A DNA stretch of 64,000 nt, taken from the NCBI RefSeq assembly GCF_023159225.1, contig NC_063170.1, positions 28,422,301 to 28,486,300 of the forward strand, in the 5' to 3' direction. Below the pieces are notes generated by a model. The model ran no database searches, was not told the origin of the DNA, and saw only the letters and a program-made list of their open reading frames with translations. Positions 1 through 12,829 of this stretch are shown piece after piece; position 1 is the first letter of the stretch; every line of letters starts with the position of its first letter. A program made the translations under genes and the position numbers. Source of the DNA: Perognathus longimembris pacificus. Lineage: Eukaryota; Chordata; Mammalia; Rodentia; Heteromyidae.

Positions 1-124
1 TCAAGCCATGGTACTTGCTAGGTAGATACCACCAAAGTTATGCATGCCTCAACATGGGTTGCTTTCATTATTTTTTAATAACATCATTTGTGCCACCTAC
101 TGTACAGTGTTTTTATCAGTTGAA

Positions 125-215
125 CTGGAATCTTACCAAATTTTTGCCCAGGTTTTTCTTTAACTATGATCCTCCTGACCTCTGCCTCTCAGCTAGGTAG
201 AATTTTAACAGTAGG
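125..215 (-). repeat. B1-type SINE fragment (old)
   Basis: The reverse complement shows the 7SL-derived B1 signature (CAGGAGGAT...GTTAAAG...CCTGGGCAAAAA), strongly diverged. It is probably the left part of an older composite SINE. Confidence 0.5.
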
Positions 216-3026
216 CCACTGTATTTCGACCCTATTGCATTTTTAAAAATTGATGTGATATTGAGAATGCCTTTCTGATACTTGATTTTTGAGGTTCTGG
301 AGGTGTATGCTTAGTTCTAGTTTCTCAGATTGAGTCCTAAGAGGAGCTGTGAGTTCAACTATGTGGCACATACTTATCTTTTCACACTGACTTTTTCTAT
401 TGTTTCTGCTTTCCCTGAAATCCAGTTTTGCTAGGCACTAGTGTACTGATATACTAGTTGCATATCCTGTGGAGTAGGAATATGGGGACAAATAAAAGAT
501 ATGACTGAAATAATCTCTACATTTTTTCTTATGAACATATAACGTTATTGCTAAGAAGTCCTTAAGAGTTATCTAGTGTCATACATACATTTACATTCTA
601 AACTAATAGAACTTTCAGTTCTTCTTTTTCTCATGTGTATTTCTTAAACGATAAAGCTTAGCTGCAAAGGTAGGCATTTTGGTCCACACTGAGATTCGCT
701 GAGTTCAGAGGTGGAAAAGTGGGGTTGTAATGGTAATGGCAGTTTTTGTTTTAATGACATTGCCTCTTTCATCCTTGACTATTGTCAAAGAATTCATTAT
801 TGTTGAGAGAGAGCCTTGAGAGAACAAAGAAACACTGATACCAAAAAGTGTATCTTTCAGCTACTCTTAGCACTCAATTCCCTAGAACACATTGTTTCTG
901 ATGTGATTGGGTACTTCTATATGACTATCAAACCCATATAAATAAAATTGTACATAATTTCTTTACTATTTGATAGCCATTTTAAATTAAAATAGCATTA
1001 TGTCTTATCAAATCATCTCAGAAATACCATTAAAGTAAGCACCTTATTCTACCTTAGGAAAGGTTATATTTACTAATTTCTGTATCTTATGGAGCCAAAT
1101 TTTTTTTTTACAATATATACTTTCCTTTCGTTAAAATTTTAGGAAAGTCTTGTGTTCAATAAAATTTTGAAAAATTGTGTTATATCCAATATTTATACTT
1201 TTAACCTACTCTACTCTGTAGGCTAGATCTCAGAGTTCAATATACAGAGGCGTTTTTGGACATCTACTATGTCTTTTATCATATTTCTTGTAACATAAAA
1301 TATTTTAGCTACATTGCATTGCTGAAAGTTAACAAATAATCATTGACATAGTGTTTTATACCTGTTGTATAACCTATTTTATTAAAAATGGATAAGTCAA
1401 TTTTGTGAGAACTTCATTGTTTTATTCTTCACTGCTTCCAGTAATCTGTCCTACAAAATATATTTCATAATTTCTGAGCAGTTTTATAATGTTCTCAGCA
1501 AATATTTGAATGGGAGAAATGAGATTTCTTTCTGGCAAAATAAAAACTTTCATTTGGAGATTGATTTGATAATCGAGTTTTGCTTTTCTAATTGAGTTAT
1601 ATGGTAGGTTCCTACCCCCACCCCCCAAAACATTGACTGAGCTGTGTCTGGAGCTCTGAATTTGTTTTTCTTTTAATCTTTTTATTATGAAAATTTCAAA
1701 CATTTAATCAGAGCAGAGAAAATGAAATGGCATATATCTGTCACCGAGACTTACCAGTTAACTATTTATGGCCAGTTAATGTTTTACCTACATCTTTTTC
1801 TTCTATTTTTCTATGCTTATACTCCCATTACTGAAAATGTATTGAAAACAGATATAAGAAATGAATATTTTATATTAATTATATAATAATGGAAAATATG
1901 CAATAAATTGTTTTCCTCTACTAATTCTTAGTATATGAGGTCATGTGACGTGCCTCTAAACTAAGTGAAGAATGATTGGTATATTTCAGAGTGACCTGAT
2001 AAGTCTTGGTAATGCCTTTAGTATGCTTCTTAGAAATTGAAAAATTAAATGACACCATTTTACAAGTCAAAACCTCTCTAGTTATTTGCACTCAGTACCT
2101 TAATGGAAAACCTAGTGGGTAGAGCAGTAGCGATTGTTTTTGGTAGTAGCTAAAATATTTTGGACATACGACTATCAGGAGGTTCAAGAATTGAGTGATT
2201 GTATTAATAAGAGCTCTTTCATACCAATCTGCCTATTTATATGAAGAGCTTTCTTAAGCTCTTTTTAAAATACAGCTATTCACATGAAAAGTAGGTGTCA
2301 TTATGCCAAATTCTATCTCACTCTAGCAATGACATCTTTTGGTAGGTAAATAAAGCTAAAAATATTTTAAAGTTTTTCCTCTGACTTAATAAGTTATTAA
2401 ATTATGTAATATGTGATTATCATCTATGATATAACAGTAATTAAAATTGAATCTTAGAGATTTTTATCAAATCCTGAGATCCACAAACAAAATGAAGTTA
2501 AATAATAATTTCAAGTTCTGGACCTCCTCATAGACATATCACTCTTTGCAAAATTATGCTAGAGTAATTACTAAGAAGACTTTATATTTTTTAAAAAGTT
2601 TTACATCATGGCAAAGTTCTCAAAGAAAAAAAATGAATGTAAGTACAAACTTATGTACTAGAAAGATGTAATTTCCCAACATAAAGACTTTTTCCATTCA
2701 TTTTAAGAGTTTATTTGGATTTTTTTGTGAATGGCAATGGCTACATAATGGTCCCTCCAAAAATATCATGCAATATGTTTTTAAAAGTAATCACTTTATT
2801 TTAAAAGTTAAATAAGTTTAATTGAGTCAAAGTTTGAATATTTTGTAGCAATTTAAAATGATGAATACGTGTAGGTTTTCTTGGAAGTTGACTTAAATGT
2901 GTTAAAAGATGGATCATTTTTCAAAAACTTTTATAGTATATCTGAGCAAAATTGTTGAAGATTGCTAAACTAGAGGCAAATTCATTCCAAACCTACCTCC
3001 TTTTATCTGCTTTTAACTAAATGTCT

Positions 3027-3222
3027 TTTTTGGCCATTCCTGGGGCTTGGACTCAAGGCCTGAGCACTGTCCCTGGCTTCCTTTTGCTCAAGGCTAGCAC
3101 TCTGCCACTTGAGCCACAGCGCCACTTCTGGCCGTTTTCTATATATGTGGTGCTGGGGAATTGAACCCAGGGCTTCATGTATACAAGGCAAGCACTCTTG
3201 CCACTAGGCATATCCCCAGCCC
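3027..3222 (-). mobile_element. IDL-Geo dimeric SINE
   Basis: The copy is complete in reverse orientation: Geo monomer first, then the ID-like monomer ending in CCCCAGCC. It is flanked by TTAACTAAATGTCTT (3013-3027) and TTAACTGAATGTCTT (from 3223), a 15 bp TSD with one difference. Confidence 0.9.
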
Positions 3223-3598
3223 TTAACTGAATGTCTTAACAGTTATAATTCAGCTTAAGGTTATCATTGAAAAGTGAGTATATTAGCAGTTATTTCAAAT
3301 AGCAGTTATGATAGGCAACCAAAAGCTAAATTAGTTGACATTAATTACATTTAAATTCATCCTTTGATAAATGCTACTGTTTGGCATTAGGATGATTTCG
3401 CCTACAAATTTGAACACCTTGACATATCTATGTTTTCTGTGTGGGAAAAGCTAATTGAAATTTTCGATAAAGGTCAGAAACTGTTAATGAATATATTTAA
3501 TACAGCTTAGAACTGTCCATTTTTCCATCTCTGCTGATACTTCCATTGCAATAGAGCAGTTTATATTTGTGAGCTCAGTCATCAAGACTGCAACAAAG

Positions 3599-3805
3599 GG
3601 GCTGGGGATATAGCCTAGTGGCAAGAGTGCCTGCCTCGGATACATGAGGCCCTAGGTTCGATTCCCCAGCACCACATATACAGAAAACGGCCAGAAGCGG
3701 CGCTGTGGCTCAAATGGCAGAGTGCTAGCCTTGAGCGGAAAGAAGCCAGGGACAGTGCTCAGGCCCTGAGTCCAAGGCCCAGGACTGGCCAAAAAAAAAA
3801 AAAAA
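3599..3805 (+). mobile_element. IDL-Geo SINE, young subfamily
   Basis: A full-length forward copy with poly(A) and a perfect 15 bp TSD, AAGACTGCAACAAAG, at 3584-3598 and 3806-3820. It carries the young-subfamily variants ATAGCCTAGTG, CTCGGATAC, CCCTAGGTTCG and GAGCGGAAAGAAG. Confidence 0.95.
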
Positions 3806-4454
3806 AAGACTGCAACAAAGAGAAGATAACAGTTTATGTGAGCTCACTTATGTAAAAAATATGGTATCTGTTAATAATAAACAAAACTGTGATATGTACA
3901 AAGAGCAATCTCAAAGGTACAAGGATAAAGAAGGAAATTGTCCTTTCAGCTATAAGTTTAAGAGATTTAACTGTGATTGATAATTGTGTGTGCCTGTGTG
4001 TATGTCCATGTGTATGTGTGTTTATACACACATACACGGTTTGTGGCCTTGTTTAAAAAAAACAAAACACTACCAAAAAAACAGCATTTTCTTTCTGTCC
4101 TCACCTTTGTAAAGCATCAGAATGGTAAATGAGCATTGTATGTAAAATAAACTGTCAGCTACCTTATAAGTGGTAGCAGTACATAGGTACCAAGTAGAAA
4201 ACTTAAGTACTATGCACAATGTGAACATTGATTTCGAATATTAAAGAATACAATTAGTATTTGGGAGAAATAAAATTCAAATATAAACGGGAACTAGGAA
4301 GAATACAGTGAGTAAAGCAATTTAGAAAGATTGGATCTCAGCTTCCTATAGTCACTAAGTGTGTCTGATAAGGGCCAGTGGGTCACCAGACATTCTGATA
4401 CTTCAAGAAAGCTGGAAATCCACTGTGTGTGTCTGTGTATCTATGTATGTGCAT

Positions 4455-4678
4455 GCATGTGTGCTGGTCCTTCCTGGGAGAAGTCTCTGAGCTTTTTTCT
4501 CAAAGCTAGTGTTCTACCACTTGAGCGAAATCTATACTTCTTGGCCTTTTGGTGATTCATGAGATAAGAATCTCAGAGATGTTCCTGCACTGGGCCTAGC
4601 CTGGCTTCGAACCATGGATCTCAACCTCCTGAGCAGCTAGGATTACTGGTGGAAGCCACAGATACCTGGCTAGAAATC
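4455..4678 (-). repeat. B1-Geo composite SINE
   Basis: In reverse orientation a B1-like left part (read here as GGCTTCGAACCATGGATCTC...AGCTAGGATTAC) is joined to a Geo-like right part (CTCAAAGCTAGTGTTCTACC). The copy is diverged. Confidence 0.7.
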
Positions 4679-5027
4679 CACTTTTATGTGAAATCTGATA
4701 ACTTTTTCATCGGGATTCTTAAAGGAATGTATGGGCCAAATAAAATAAATATTTTTTTCTAAATTTGGATCATTGCTGTCACTTTATTACTTTTTTCTGT
4801 ATTACTGTTTCATAAACAGTAATTTTTTCTTGAATATACATTTAAATAATTTATAAAACTCATAACTTAGTTCATTTTAAAGACATTCTAGCTATATAAC
4901 TTATTTCAGCGTAAGCTTGTTAAACTTTTTATAGAGAATGAGATTGATAAGTACTCCAGTGGTAACAGAGCTGTATGACCAACCTCAATGAGTTCAGCTC
5001 CATAAAAGCCGGTGGCTCTTTGGTTTG

Positions 5028-5220
5028 GTTTGTGCCAATACTGGATCTTGAACTCAGGGTCTCTTGTTCTCTCAACTTCTTTACTCACAGCTAATAACAC
5101 TCTGTCACTCCATCTACTTCAGTTCTGAATTTTTGCTGATTAACTCAATATAAGAGCCTCTCAGCTTTGGTTATCTTTGAACCTCTATGTCCTCAGATCT
5201 CAGCCTTCCCAATAGCTAGT
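5028..5220 (-). repeat. B1-ID/Geo composite SINE (old)
   Basis: A diverged reverse copy. The ID/Geo 3' end (CTGGATCTTGAACTCAGGG) is followed by a B1-like part (CCTCAGATCTCAGCCTTCCC). Confidence 0.6.
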
Positions 5221-5238
5221 CTTTAAAAATAAGTTTGG

Positions 5239-5447
5239 AGGATCTGGGAATGTGGCTTAGTGGTAGAGTGCTTGCCTAGCATGAACAAAGCCCTGGGTTT
5301 GATTCCTCAGCACCATATACACAGAAAAAGCCAGACGTGGTACTGTGGCTTGAGTGATAGAGTACTAGCTTTAAGCAAAAAGAAGCCAGGGACAGTGCTC
5401 AGGCCCTGAATCCAAGCCCCAGGACTGGCAAAATAATAATAATAATT
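5239..5447 (+). mobile_element. IDL-Geo SINE
   Basis: A full forward copy with a TAA-repeat tail and an 11 bp TSD, AATAAGTTTGG, at 5228-5238 and 5448-5458. Confidence 0.9.
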
Positions 5448-7111
5448 AATAAGTTTGGGTTAAACTTGTCAAAAAAAAGTTTTTATTACCTGCTAGCAGT
5501 GAAAAAATTCTAGGACCAATGAATAACCTGAAATGAAGTACATTAGCCACTATTAAGTTGGAATTAATTAGAATTGCATTAAAGATGTCACATCTTATAT
5601 AATATTGAAAGAAGAATAATCAAGCAAGTTCTCTGGCATGAGTTATATTATGCTAATGTAATTTTTGTTTATTTTAATATTTTCTACTTACTCCTACCTT
5701 ATGGAATTTTGTTTAAAATGAATTGTGTGTATAGCGGTTGGTGTTAATTTTAACGTTTCATCTAGATTAAAGTGCATTTAAGCCAAATATATTCTAAACT
5801 GAGTGTTTAGATTTGGGGGAAATGGTTACTGTTTGTAAAACACTGGTACTCTGTGTAAAGGAAATTTTCTCTCAATGAGTATATATTATTTTCCCTAGAT
5901 CCCTTCTGAGAAAAATTAGCTCATTTTAGATCTTGCTTTCTAAAGACATCAAAATTAAATCCACAAATAAAACCTTGTTTATTATCCACTAAGTTAACTG
6001 TATTGGCAAATAACGAGCTTCAGTAGTCTCCAGTTTCACCTCATAATGGCCTATGTATCTTTCCATATTGGAAGGGAACATAGCATTATGAAAAAAAGTT
6101 GTGAATTCTAACTAAAGTATAAAAAAGAAAATCTCAGTTATTTGCTTACTGCCTCATAGTTGCTAGGTCCTGGTTAATACAAATATCTGAGTCTGGGTTT
6201 CTGGAGAAGCTTTGCTACATCTTCATTTAACTATAATGCAAACTAAACTGCTGTTCAGAAAAGTGTAGTGGTAAAAGAGAATAGAAAACCTTTTGCAAAT
6301 AGGTCAGAATTTCTTTTGTCACTGAAGTGTTCTTAACTGATGAGGAATTACAGTGGAATGATTTCAACTTGTTGAATTCTCTTTAGTTGGTAGTAATCTC
6401 CCTGTGTTATGTTCTACTTACCATAATGTTATATTCTTACATTTAATGTTAGCATTAGAAGAAATTGAATAATAGATACATAGTTGGCAAAATATTATTA
6501 ATGTGATAAAGGTCACAATATAGAACTCTCCATTTTGTTTGTTAATGACTCTTTGGTTATAATAGAGATAATGTGTGTAATTGTTATTTGGTACTCTAAC
6601 GAGTCCCAATACATTTTCTCTCCATTGGGAAACCCTATATACCCATTAGGCAGCTAGTCTTCTTTGCTCCTTACCCTCAGACCATGACAAGGACTGATTT
6701 ACTTTAAATTCTTTGTAAATGTTGTTATGCAGTATTATCTACAGAATAGTGACAAAATAAAAATCTGTGATTTTTCAGAACAGATACAATTTATTTTCCC
6801 AGTATTTCCAGTCTGCAATAGATCCAGTTTAAGGATGTGGGAGCCACAGATTCAGAGGGTCAGTTCCAAAATATCAATTGTCTATCCATAAAATGACTAG
6901 TCATTAATATTTTATATTACTAAAAAGAAAATTTTACTCAAAATAGTTGAGAAATCTAAAACTGTAAGACTCCCAGCAGTAACTGTAGGGGAAAATCTTA
7001 ATCTTAGTTGGCAATGGATTTTTAGATATCACACATATAATCACAAGAGAGAGAGACATCAAGAAATAAAGGAAAACTAGGTAAACTGAGCTAATCAAAA
7101 TTGGAAACCTT

Positions 7112-7313
7112 GGCTGGGAATATGGCCTAGTGGTAGAGTGCTTTCCTTGTATGCATGAAGCCCTGGGTTAGATTCCTCAGCACCACATATATAAAAAAGG
7201 CCAGAAGTGGCGCTGTGGCTCAAGTAGCAGAGTGCTAGCCTTGAGCAAAAAGAAGCCAGGGACAGTGCTCACGCCCTGAATCCAAGCCCCAGGACAGGCC
7301 AAAAAAAAAAAAA
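7112..7313 (+). mobile_element. IDL-Geo SINE
   Basis: A full forward copy with poly(A). Short direct repeats GGAAACCTT (7103-7111) and GGAATCCTT (7314-7322) fit a TSD with one mismatch. Confidence 0.88.
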
Positions 7314-7414
7314 GGAATCCTTTGGACATGAAAAGAGACAATGAGATGAAATAAGTTAAAGAATCTGTTCCTTCACTGTCAGTAGGTACACATTTTTTAC
7401 TTATATCCATTTAT

Positions 7415-8013
7415 GTAGTGGTAGACGTTTGTGACATTCATCTTTTGGCTATTGTTAATAGTACTGCTAAGAACAATTTTTTTTCCAAACTTTTATAGGA
7501 ACAATTCTTATACAAATGTTTGCTTTCTCTTCTTTTGAATGTATACTTCAGTGTAAAAATGCAAGATCATGCCATAATTTACTAACAAATTTCTGAAGCT
7601 TTTCAGAACTCTTTTATGCTCGTATCAGCAATGTATGATTCAGTTTCTTCACGTTTCTAATTTTAACGTCTTGTTTTCTGGTTTGTTTGTTTTTTAATTG
7701 TTGCTATCCTGATATTTGTGAAGTAGATTCTCATTGTTGTTCTGACCTGCGTCTCCCTAATGACTGATGATTTTGAGCAGTGTTTGATCTGAACACTTGC
7801 CAGCTGTAAATCTTCAGAGAAATGTCTAGTGCTTTGCCTGGTTTTAATGTACATCTTTTTGTTCTTGAGTTGTAACAATTCTTTCTACGGTTTGAACATT
7901 AGACCCTTATCGGAGACATGTTGTGAAAATACTTTCTTCCATTCTGTGAATAATCTTTTCATTTTCTTAATAATGTCCTTTCATATGCAAGAGTTTTCAA
8001 TTTTGTTTTTCTG
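7415..8013 (-). repeat. Old L1 fragment, antisense
   Basis: The sequence resembles the complement of the L1 ORF2 3' region. Typical antisense phrases are visible, such as the run ending GTTTGAACATTAGACCCTTATC and TTCCATTCTGTGAATAATC. Many small indels indicate age. Confidence 0.65.
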
Positions 8014-8092
8014 AAGTAGTACCAGGGCTTGACTTCAGTGCCTTCGATTTGCCAGACAGTTACTCTTCTGCTGAGCCAGGTTTATAGCTACA
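8014..8092 (-). repeat. ID-like SINE monomer (old)
   Basis: A reverse, diverged ID-like monomer (ACCAGGGCTTGACTTCAGTG...CTGCTGAGCCAGG) next to the L1 fragment. Confidence 0.5.
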
Positions 8093-8827
8093 AAAGTTAA
8101 TCATTCTAATTGGCCCCATTTATCTGAGAAAAAGAGAGACAGATCTAAGAATCTATTATCAATTCAAATAATCCTACACTTGCTTCTAGTAATTTTATGG
8201 GTTTAGCTTTCTGATTTATTTTTATTTAATATTTTTGACATTTAGTGAAGTATGGGTCTAAATCCATTTTTTGGTCCAAAACACTGGAATTTATGTTTAA
8301 TAAAGAGGATCACTTACTGAAATATAAGAATAAGATACATAAAATTGTGTCATACTGCATTCTGTGCTTAATCATTTAATAGCCATGTTTCCTTTGTTCA
8401 ATTAAAATTGTGTTTTTATTTTTAAAAAGTCACTGTCATTCTCTACAGGCTAACACATGTATAGTTTCGATTTGCTTGTTATTGTTTAAATCCTTCAAAG
8501 ACAAATAAGAAATAGCATTCCAGAAGAGAGCAGGTAAATCTTAATAACCTTGCATTAAGTAATTAATCATTGACTACAATACTGAAATAACAAGTGATAA
8601 AACAAAAAATAAATAAATTGCACTTTAAAAGCTCATTTTTAACATTTACCATCAAAAAATGCAATGAAAAAAACAACCCAAAGTGGAAGAAAATACTTAA
8701 CTCTTTTTTAATTTCTTTTGGTTATTGATGTTTTTTAAAAAAGTATTGTAAAGATGATCAACAGGGGAATTACAGTTACTTAAGTAGGGGAATGAGTACA
8801 TTAGCTCTTAATTCAAAAATAAAACAA

Positions 8828-9048
8828 GCTGTGTGCTGGTGGCTCACACTTGTAATCCTAATTACTCATGAGGTTCAGATCTGAGCATCACTGTTTGAAG
8901 CTAGCCTTGCCAACAAAGTCCAGCGACTTTTAATACCCAATTAAAATCAGAAGTGGAGAAGTAGCTCAAATGGTAGAGTGCTTGCTTTGAGCACAACTCC
9001 AGGACAACATGTAGGCCCTGTGTTCAAGCCCCATGACTAGAAAATAAA
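8828..9048 (+). repeat. B1-Geo composite SINE
   Basis: A forward B1-like half (GGTGGCTCACACTTGTAATC) is followed by a Geo-like half (GTAGCTCAAATGGTAGAGTG...GTTCAAGCCCCATGACTAG) and an A-rich tail. Confidence 0.75.
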
Positions 9049-9049
9049 G

Positions 9050-9405
9050 GAAAAAGAATAAAAAATAAATACACAAATCTCAAAGGGAGCAAAGGATTTG
9101 AGAAGACATTTCTGCAGTGAAGATATACAATGAGTAAGAAACATATGACAACACACTCATTATCACAAGTATTCAGGAAAATACAAATCAAACCCTTTGT
9201 CATAACTATATTAACACAAATATACAATAATAAATATTGATAAAGATATGAAAATATTGGAACCAGCATGCCTTGCTGGAAAGTATATAAGATGATGGAA
9301 ACACTGTGGAAAACAGCTTAATAATTCACCAAAAAGATAAAAATATAGTTGCCTATGAACCCACAGTTTCACTCCTAGATCTATATAAATAGAAATTAAA
9401 AATAG
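9050..9405 (+). repeat. Old L1 fragment, sense (part 1)
   Basis: Degraded L1 ORF2 3' sequence, with the phrases for 'ACACTGTGGAAAACAG' and 'CAGTTTCACTCCTAGAT'. It is interrupted by the SINE at 9406-9641 and resumes at 9642. Confidence 0.65.
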
Positions 9406-9641
9406 CCGGCACCAGTTGCTCCCACCTGTAATCCTTTCAAACTATTCAGGAAGCTGAGATCTGAGGATCAATGTTTGAAACCAAATCAGGTAGAAAAGTC
9501 CAAGAGACTCTTATCTCACCAAAAAGTCAGAAATGGAGCTGTTGTTCAAGTAGTAGAGCATTATTCTTGAGAAAAAAAATTCAGGAACATTGCCAAGGCC
9601 CTGTGTTCAAGCCCCGTGACTGGCACAGGAAAGAAAAAAAG
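9406..9641 (+). repeat. B1-Geo composite SINE inside an L1
   Basis: A forward B1-like half (CACCTGTAATCCTTTCAAAC) followed by a Geo-like half (GTTCAAGCCCCGTGACTGGC). It splits an older L1 and so postdates it. Confidence 0.75.
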
Positions 9642-10080
9642 TGTCCATGGCAATCTCAAAGTGGAAACAAGATAAAGTCTGTCAACTGGCAAACAATGAA
9701 TTGTCACACAAAACCATATATTATTCTAGGATATAAAGAATGAAGCACTGACACCTGCTGACATGGATAAACTTGAAAACATTCTAAATAAGAGGTATCA
9801 GACATAAAATGCTACGTGTTGTATGAGTCCATTTAGATGAAATGTCCTCAATAGGAAACTGTAGGAATAGCATCGTACTAATGGCTAAAAGCTAGAAGGA
9901 AGAAAATGAGTTCTAATGAGTTTCGTTTTGGAGGTGATAAAAATGTTTTGGACTTCAATAGTGATGATGGATATACACTGTGAATGTACAAAAACCCATT
10001 GAATTCCATACACTAAAATGGAATTTTATGGTTTATGAAATGTATCTTAATGAGGATAATTTTAAAATACTTTATATGCA
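9642..10080 (+). repeat. Old L1 fragment, sense (part 2)
   Basis: Continuation of the L1 remnant from 9050: ORF2 end and 3' UTR-like sequence, including the common L1 phrase 'GATATACACTGTGAATGTAC'. Confidence 0.6.
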
Positions 10081-10144
10081 GATATTTTTATATTTCATAA
10101 CAATATGTACTTTATATTTACCCAAAGTATTTTTAATATTTTAG

Positions 10145-10239
10145 AAATTTATCATGGCATCCTGCATTGACTACTAAAAGTAGAATGCGAGTTCCACATT
10201 CTCATGCATTTATTGATCTGAATGAAGATTTTACAGCAG
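10145..10239 (+). CDS. ITFG1: ITFG1 internal coding exon (95 bp)
   Basis: This is an internal exon of ITFG1, which encodes a type I membrane protein with an N-terminal FG-GAP/VCBS beta-propeller ectodomain. The exon follows TTTTAATATTTTAG and is followed by the strong donor CAG|GTGAGT. Its first base completes a split codon (Gly if the previous exon ends in GG). The next 31 codons are open and read NLSWHPALTTKSRMR, then VPHSHAFIDLNEDFTA. The last base G opens the Asp codon finished at 42548. I recognise this as the conserved ITFG1 segment from my memory of mammalian orthologues. The acceptor pyrimidine tract is weak. Other frames have early stops. The flanking introns rule out a processed pseudogene. 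Confidence 0.93.
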
Positions 10240-10930
10240 GTGAGTTGCCCATATGTGAAATATTTGCTTGATCTGCCTAAGAATCATCAAATTTTATTGA
10301 CTTTAAAATTGTCATACAAATTTATGAATCTTATTATTAACATTTTGCATTTTATTGAGATTAAGTAACTACATATATTTCTCAATTTACATTTTAACAT
10401 TCATTGTAATGAAAATCATCATTCTGATCTACAAAGCTTATGAACTCTATGAACTTTAACAACAAAACCATTTCTTCCAGATCAGGTGATATGTACATTT
10501 CTTTCCTTTTGTTTAGTATCATCCATTCCCTCTTTCTCTCTCATTCCCTCCTTCCCATCACCGGCCTTGAGTTGCTTAGTTCACGTTCAACAGTGTCCAG
10601 TGCAGCTGATGGACCCCTCTGCTGTATGTTTTCACCTGCTTTCCACTCATTCTGTGTCCTCCTCCTAGCTTGTCTCAGATGTGTATACATGTGTATACAC
10701 CATATGTGAGGTAAAGAATAGAGTCATCTAAAAATAACAAGATAATTTCAGAAGAGGTCCTTTGTTTCCTTATCTTTGGGGTTCTTTTCAGACTATAAAT
10801 TATTTTATGTACGTGTGAAGAGGTACTTGGGTCTTACTATTTGGTGCTTTTCTCTGCCACATATTTATATAATATAGTCACCACCATCCTGATCAAAATC
10901 TGTTGGCCTTTTCCCTACCATATCTCTTCC

Positions 10931-11181
10931 TCCTAAATACTTTTTTTTTTTTTGTCAGTGTGGAGCTTGAACTCAGGACCGGGGCAGTGTCCTGGAGCCT
11001 CTTTGTGCTCAAGGCTAGTGATCTACCACTTGCGTCACAGTACTACTTCTGGTTTTTGAGTGGTTATTTGGAGATAAGTCTCATGGGGACTTTTCTGCCC
11101 AGGTTGGCTTCAAACCACCATCCTGAGATCTCAGCCTCCTGAATAGCTAGGATTACAAGGATGAGTTACTGGCACTGGCAA
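10931..11181 (-). repeat. B1-Geo composite SINE
   Basis: A reverse copy with poly(T), then the Geo complement (CTTGAACTCAGGACC...CTCAAGGCTAGTGATC), then the B1 complement (GATCTCAGCCTCCTGAATAG). Confidence 0.75.
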
Positions 11182-11264
11182 CTTGTTTGTATATATGGAT
11201 CTAGATTCTGCATATGAGAGTAAATATAATTATTTTAGCAAATGTAATTGGCTTTGAATCTGTA

Positions 11265-11852
11265 TTATTTCAGTTATATAATGATCTCCAATCTCATCCA
11301 TTTTTCTGCAAGTGACATTTCATTCTTATGTATGGCTGACTAATACTCCATAGTATATATAGGCCATGTTTTCCTTATCTATTCATTAGTTGACTAATGC
11401 ACATGCTGATTCCACAACTGTTATTGTTAATTTTTCTGACTTTGTTCCTTTAGATATATGTCTTGGGCCAGGGTTGTAGAGTCATATGTGTGTGCGTGTG
11501 TGTGTGTTTCATGATTTTCATGTGTTTAGTTTTACTGATTTTCATATTGACTGCACTAATTTATATTTCCATCAACAATGGAAAAGGGTCACTTTATACT
11601 CATATCCTCACCAGTGTTTTTTGCTTACTTTTTTGATGATAATTATTTTGATGGGAGTGAGATAGAATGTCAGTGTTGGTTTGATTTTTTTTTTTTTATG
11701 GCTAACAATGTTGAACATTTCTTCCTATATTTATTGTCCCTATGTATTTCTTCTTTGGAAACTATGTAGTTCATTTACCCATTAATTAATTAATTGATTC
11801 TTTTAGAGTTTACTTTTCCATGTTCTTTCTGTATTCTGAATATTAATCACTT
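11265..11852 (-). repeat. L1 fragment, antisense (part 1)
   Basis: The complement of the L1 ORF2 C-terminal region: ATGGCTGACTAATACTCCAT, then CATCAACAATGGAAAAGGG. It is interrupted by the SINE at 11853-12061. Confidence 0.75.
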
Positions 11853-12061
11853 GGGCTGGGAATATGGCCTAGTGGCAAGAGTGCTTGCCTCGTATACATG
11901 AAGCCCTGGGTTCGATTCCTCAGAACCACATATATAGAAAAGGCCAGAAGTGGCGCTGTGGCTCAAGTGGCAGAGTGCTAGCCTTGAGCAAAAAGAAGCA
12001 AGGGACCGTGCTCAGGCCCTGAGTCCAAGCACCAGGACTGGCAAAAAACAAACAAATAAAG
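11853..12061 (+). mobile_element. IDL-Geo SINE nested in an L1
   Basis: A full forward copy flanked by a perfect 16 bp TSD, TGAATATTAATCACTT, at 11837-11852 and 12062-12077. The host L1 reads through once the insert and one TSD copy are removed. Confidence 0.95.
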
Positions 12062-12230
12062 TGAATATTAATCACTTATTAGATGAACAGCTTGTGAAGG
12101 TTTTCACTTATTCTGTAGGCTATTTAATTATCCTAATTATTTCCCCTTATGTGCAGAAGGTTTTTAATTTGGTGCAATCTCATTTGTGAATTCTTGTTGT
12201 TAATATTTATTTGTTAAATAACTTAATATT
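12062..12230 (-). repeat. L1 fragment, antisense (part 2)
   Basis: Continuation of the antisense L1 from 11265 after the nested SINE. It includes CTTATGTGCAGAAGGTTTTT, the complement of the L1 phrase for the SFCTAK region. Confidence 0.65.
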
Positions 12231-12371
12231 TTAGGATCAAATTTAAATGATTATAGTATTATAACATATACAGTATAATAAAAGATCAATGATAGTGGAA
12301 GCATGGAAAAGTACTGAATGTAAATGCATCTTTAGTTTTTGTTACTGATTTACTACTTCTAAATTTGAATT

Positions 12372-12376
<5 letters not shown>

Positions 12377-12416
<40 letters not shown>

Positions 12417-12609
12417 TGCCAATCCTGGGCCTTGGACTCAGAGCCAGAGCACTGTCCCTGGCTTCTTTTTGTTCAAGGCTAGTACTCTGCCACTTGAGCC
12501 ATGGTGCCACTTCTGGCCATTTTCTATATATGTGGTGCTGGGGAATCGAACCCAGGGCTTCATGTATTGAAGGCAAGCATTCTTGCCACTAGGCCATATT
12601 CCCAGCCCC
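12377..12609 (-). mobile_element. IDL-Geo SINE with (TTA)n tail
   Basis: A reverse copy whose poly(A) tail has become a TTA microsatellite (12377-12416). The TSD TGAATTCTCAT lies at 12366-12376 and 12610-12620. Confidence 0.92.
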
Positions 12610-12829
12610 TGAATTCTCATTTTTATGAATTTATAATATTTTGTGCATGTTATCTAATGTTTTGTTGTGAGTTTTTGTTAGTAAATGGCATATATATATA
12701 TAATTAGTGAATGGTATAAATATTAGTAAATATATTTATATTATTTTATATATTAAATGCATGTAAAACAGTTTAAACACACCAGCATTAAGCAAGAGTA
12801 TCTGTCTTTTACCTTATTGAGAACACAGG

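Larger units (their letters stand above)
1..10144 (+). other. ITFG1: ITFG1 intron (3' part), upstream of the first visible exon
   Basis: This stretch lies upstream of the exon at 10145 and ends in a plausible acceptor (TTTAATATTTTAG). I looked for the preceding ITFG1 coding residues and did not find them, so the whole stretch reads as intron. About 206-3012, 5460-7100 and 8095-8825 are mostly unannotated AT-rich sequence. One old-repeat-like patch at 1665-1800 could not be assigned to a family. The other repeats are listed separately. Confidence 0.75.
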